This document shows positions 5,035 to 6,775 of a stretch of DNA of 6,775 bases, piece after piece. Position numbers and translations under genes: made by a program. How positions within the stretch are numbered: position 1 is the stretch's first letter; each line of letters opens with the position of its first letter. The stretch is from Cyclobacteriaceae bacterium (GTDB taxonomy: Bacteria; Bacteroidota; Bacteroidia; Cytophagales; Cyclobacteriaceae). Below the pieces are notes generated by a model. That model saw nothing but the letters and a program-made list of their open reading frames with translations. It was not told the DNA's origin and ran no database searches. The stretch lies in NCBI GenBank assembly GCA_028279155.1, contig JANQST010000262.1, forward strand, positions 1 to 6,775. Reading direction: 5' to 3'.

Positions 5035-6775
5035 TTAATTGTTTTCGATCCGCTTGTAAAGCTTGGCCAATGAATTGATCATTTCTACCGGACTTGAAAG
5101 TATGTTGTAGTGGTTGGTTCCGAACATTTGAGGAAGATAAAATTTAGCTTGTTCTTCAATAGCCACTGCATAACTGTCGATGCCTTCTGCATTTAGTTCA
5201 CGAAGTGCTTGCTTAATATCCTTTATACCATATCGACCTTCATACTGATCATAATCATTCGGTTTGCCATCTGAAAGCAGGATCAACCATTTCTTCCGGT
5301 TGGTCCTTTTCTTTAACAATGAACCAGCATGTCGTATTGCTGGACCAATCCGGGTGTACCCCTCAGGCTGAATCGCCCCAATATTTAGCTTCGCTTTGCT
5401 CCATGCCTGATCAAAGTTTTTAAGTGTTACATAGGTGGCCCTGTTCCTTGTCTTTGAGTAAAAACCATCAATCTGAAAATCGATTTGGTATTCATTCAAA
5501 ACTTCTCCGAACAAAATGGATACTTGCTTCTCAACATCAATTATCCTGTTTCCTTTCGCGTACCCGTCACTGGAGAGGCTTAGGTCCAAAAGAAACAATA
5601 AGGAAAGTTCCTTTTTTTGCTTTCTGCTGCTGACATATATTTTATCATCTGGAGTTCGCTTGGCATGAAGATCTGCAAAGCGGTCGGTGACCGCATCTAT
5701 GTCCACGTTTTCACCTGATACTTGCCTTCGAATCAATTCCAACTCATTGTTCATTTTGGCAAAAACCTTTCTTAACTGCATGAAAACATTCTTATTCAGC
5801 TCCAATGTTTTTTGGTAGTAGTTAGGATTCGAATCAGTTAGCGTTTTGGGAAATACCTTGCAGAAGTCGTGCTTATATGCCTTGAGTTTATAGTCCCATT
5901 CCGGGTAGGTCAAATGGAATTGATCAGATTCCAATTCCTGGCTTTCTGAAATGGTCACATTACCTGACATCTCTGCCTGGTAGATGGAATGGACAGGATC
6001 ATCAACACGAATCATATGTTTCAGGTTATGATCGCTCAGAGCCTGGGCATCATCATTCAAAGTATCCTCTCCGTCAAAATCTCGCCAAACACCATTGAAT
6101 TCATCAATTGTTTCCGCCTTCTCGAAATTATGGGTTAACATATAATCTTCCTGAGCTTTTTTGTCAACCGCGATCACCTCAACCTCATCAGCCTGTTTGG
6201 CTTTTAATTCCGTTTCAGCCTTTACATTGTTAGATGTAAAGGCTTTATCCGAGACATTTTCTAAGGCTGGTTGATCTTCCGTTCGATAGCTATTTCTCAT
6301 CCATCGGCCAAAGAGCCAGGAAAGATCAGGATCAGCATCCTCTAAAGCGGCAGTCAATGATTGGTTCAATTCTTGGTAAACTGGTTCAAGCAGTGGAAAT
6401 TCTTTGAAAACCTTCGTCAACACCTCCCCAGATGATTGAACAGCTCTTTGCTGAGATTCAATGGTGGTTTTGTTTTCATCCGGAGACCAGTTCAAACCGA
6501 GTTGACGTTGTACTGTGAGGTAAAACACTCTGTATAGATAAAATTTGATATTCAATTCCATAGAATCGAATAGGGCACATTTTGGTGGCAAATAGAACGT
6601 GCTATCTTTCCAGCCACCTTCTCTTTCTGAACTGATCAGCTCAATGGAATCACCGGATATTGCACGGGCCAGGATCAGTAGCCTCGGACGCAATTCATCT
6701 AAGTGCACCATGAATTGTGAATCACCAAACTCACCCTGTTTTTTCTTACTAAGAAAGTTGTAGATACGTTGGAAT
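5035..6775 (-). CDS. norD: Nitric oxide reductase activation protein NorD, VWA domain (5' end beyond the right edge)
   Basis: This is the accessory protein that, with the MoxR-type ATPase NorQ, is needed to assemble or activate nitric oxide reductase in denitrification. It acts in the cytoplasm. The N-terminal region reads 'LDELRPRLLILARAISG' and 'SEREGGWKDSTFYLPP', typical of NorD. A long acidic, variable middle follows, then 'YPEWDYKL', a conserved NorD box. The C-terminal von Willebrand A domain has a complete MIDAS: DLSLS (codons at about 5572-5586), Thr in 'GYTRIGPA' (5353-5355) and Asp in 'LLSDGKPND' (5269-5271). An internal ATG lies at 6709-6711, but the frame stays open to the edge and the upstream residues ('FQRIYNFLSKKKQGEFGD') match the basic N-terminal extension expected of NorD. 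The true start is therefore outside; 579 residues are visible. norQ and norCB are expected further right. A generic VWA/CoxE-type protein is the alternative. Confidence 0.88.
   Translation of the reverse strand, partial: FQRIYNFLSKKKQGEFGDSQFMVHLDELRPRLLILARAISGDSIELISSEREGGWKDSTFYLPPKCALFDSMELNIKFYLYRVFYLTVQRQLGLNWSPDENKTTIESQQRAVQSSGEVLTKVFKEFPLLEPVYQELNQSLTAALEDADPDLSWLFGRWMRNSYRTEDQPALENVSDKAFTSNNVKAETELKAKQADEVEVIAVDKKAQEDYMLTHNFEKAETIDEFNGVWRDFDGEDTLNDDAQALSDHNLKHMIRVDDPVHSIYQAEMSGNVTISESQELESDQFHLTYPEWDYKLKAYKHDFCKVFPKTLTDSNPNYYQKTLELNKNVFMQLRKVFAKMNNELELIRRQVSGENVDIDAVTDRFADLHAKRTPDDKIYVSSRKQKKELSLLFLLDLSLSSDGYAKGNRIIDVEKQVSILFGEVLNEYQIDFQIDGFYSKTRNRATYVTLKNFDQAWSKAKLNIGAIQPEGYTRIGPAIRHAGSLLKKRTNRKKWLILLSDGKPNDYDQYEGRYGIKDIKQALRELNAEGIDSYAVAIEEQAKFYLPQMFGTNHYNILSSPVEMINSLAKLYKRIENN

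Noticed and set aside
5031..5041. CAATTTAATTG palindrome between the converging genes as a shared terminator
   Set aside because: The stem is five A/T-rich pairs with a one-base loop, too weak to support the call.
1..6775. Mobile element, CRISPR array, tRNA or rRNA
   Set aside because: No transposase or integrase, no regularly spaced repeats and no tRNA cloverleaf or rRNA sequence were seen on either strand.

Overview
The window looks like chromosomal DNA from a Bacteroidota bacterium, probably of the Cytophagales/Cytophagia type. The evidence is the gene families: a PAS histidine kinase with a 'SHDIRGPVANILGL' H-box, a DUF4199 membrane protein followed by an NTF2-like protein, and a short LuxR-type regulator. 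Shine-Dalgarno sequences are mostly absent before the starts, intergenic DNA is AT-rich, and codon use is moderate in GC. This assignment is inference from family knowledge; no marker gene is present.

Layout, left to right. Positions 1-827 (minus) hold the N-terminal 275 residues of a soluble PAS histidine kinase whose ATPase domain runs off the left edge. Positions 828-999 are intergenic and contain a nested inverted repeat. A CPBP/CAAX-type membrane protease (1000-1665, minus) and an unrecognised 60-residue protein (1786-1968, minus) follow. A divergent regulatory region (1969-2223) holds a 69-nt stretch with no C and four G, then a cluster of four GTTCA/TGAAC half-sites. It leads into a class I flavin disulfide oxidoreductase (2224-3594, plus). 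This enzyme resembles mercuric reductase but lacks that enzyme's C-terminal cysteine pair.

Next on the plus strand come a two-TM membrane-anchored LuxR/GerE HTH protein (3636-4025), a four-TM DUF4199 protein (4141-4638) and an NTF2/SnoaL-like protein (4652-5011). From memory this trio recurs in Bacteroidota, so it is probably a functional unit. The right end is a convergent, 5'-truncated norD gene (5035 to the edge, minus). It encodes the VWA-domain accessory protein of nitric oxide reductase and implies a denitrification (nor) locus, probably with a MoxR-type ATPase (norQ), just outside the window.

No mobile element, CRISPR array, tRNA or rRNA was seen. No wholly new system can be demonstrated. 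The items most worth a second look are the membrane-tethered LuxR/DUF4199/NTF2 unit, the dyad that reaches the luxR-type start codon, and the structured leader of the oxidoreductase gene.
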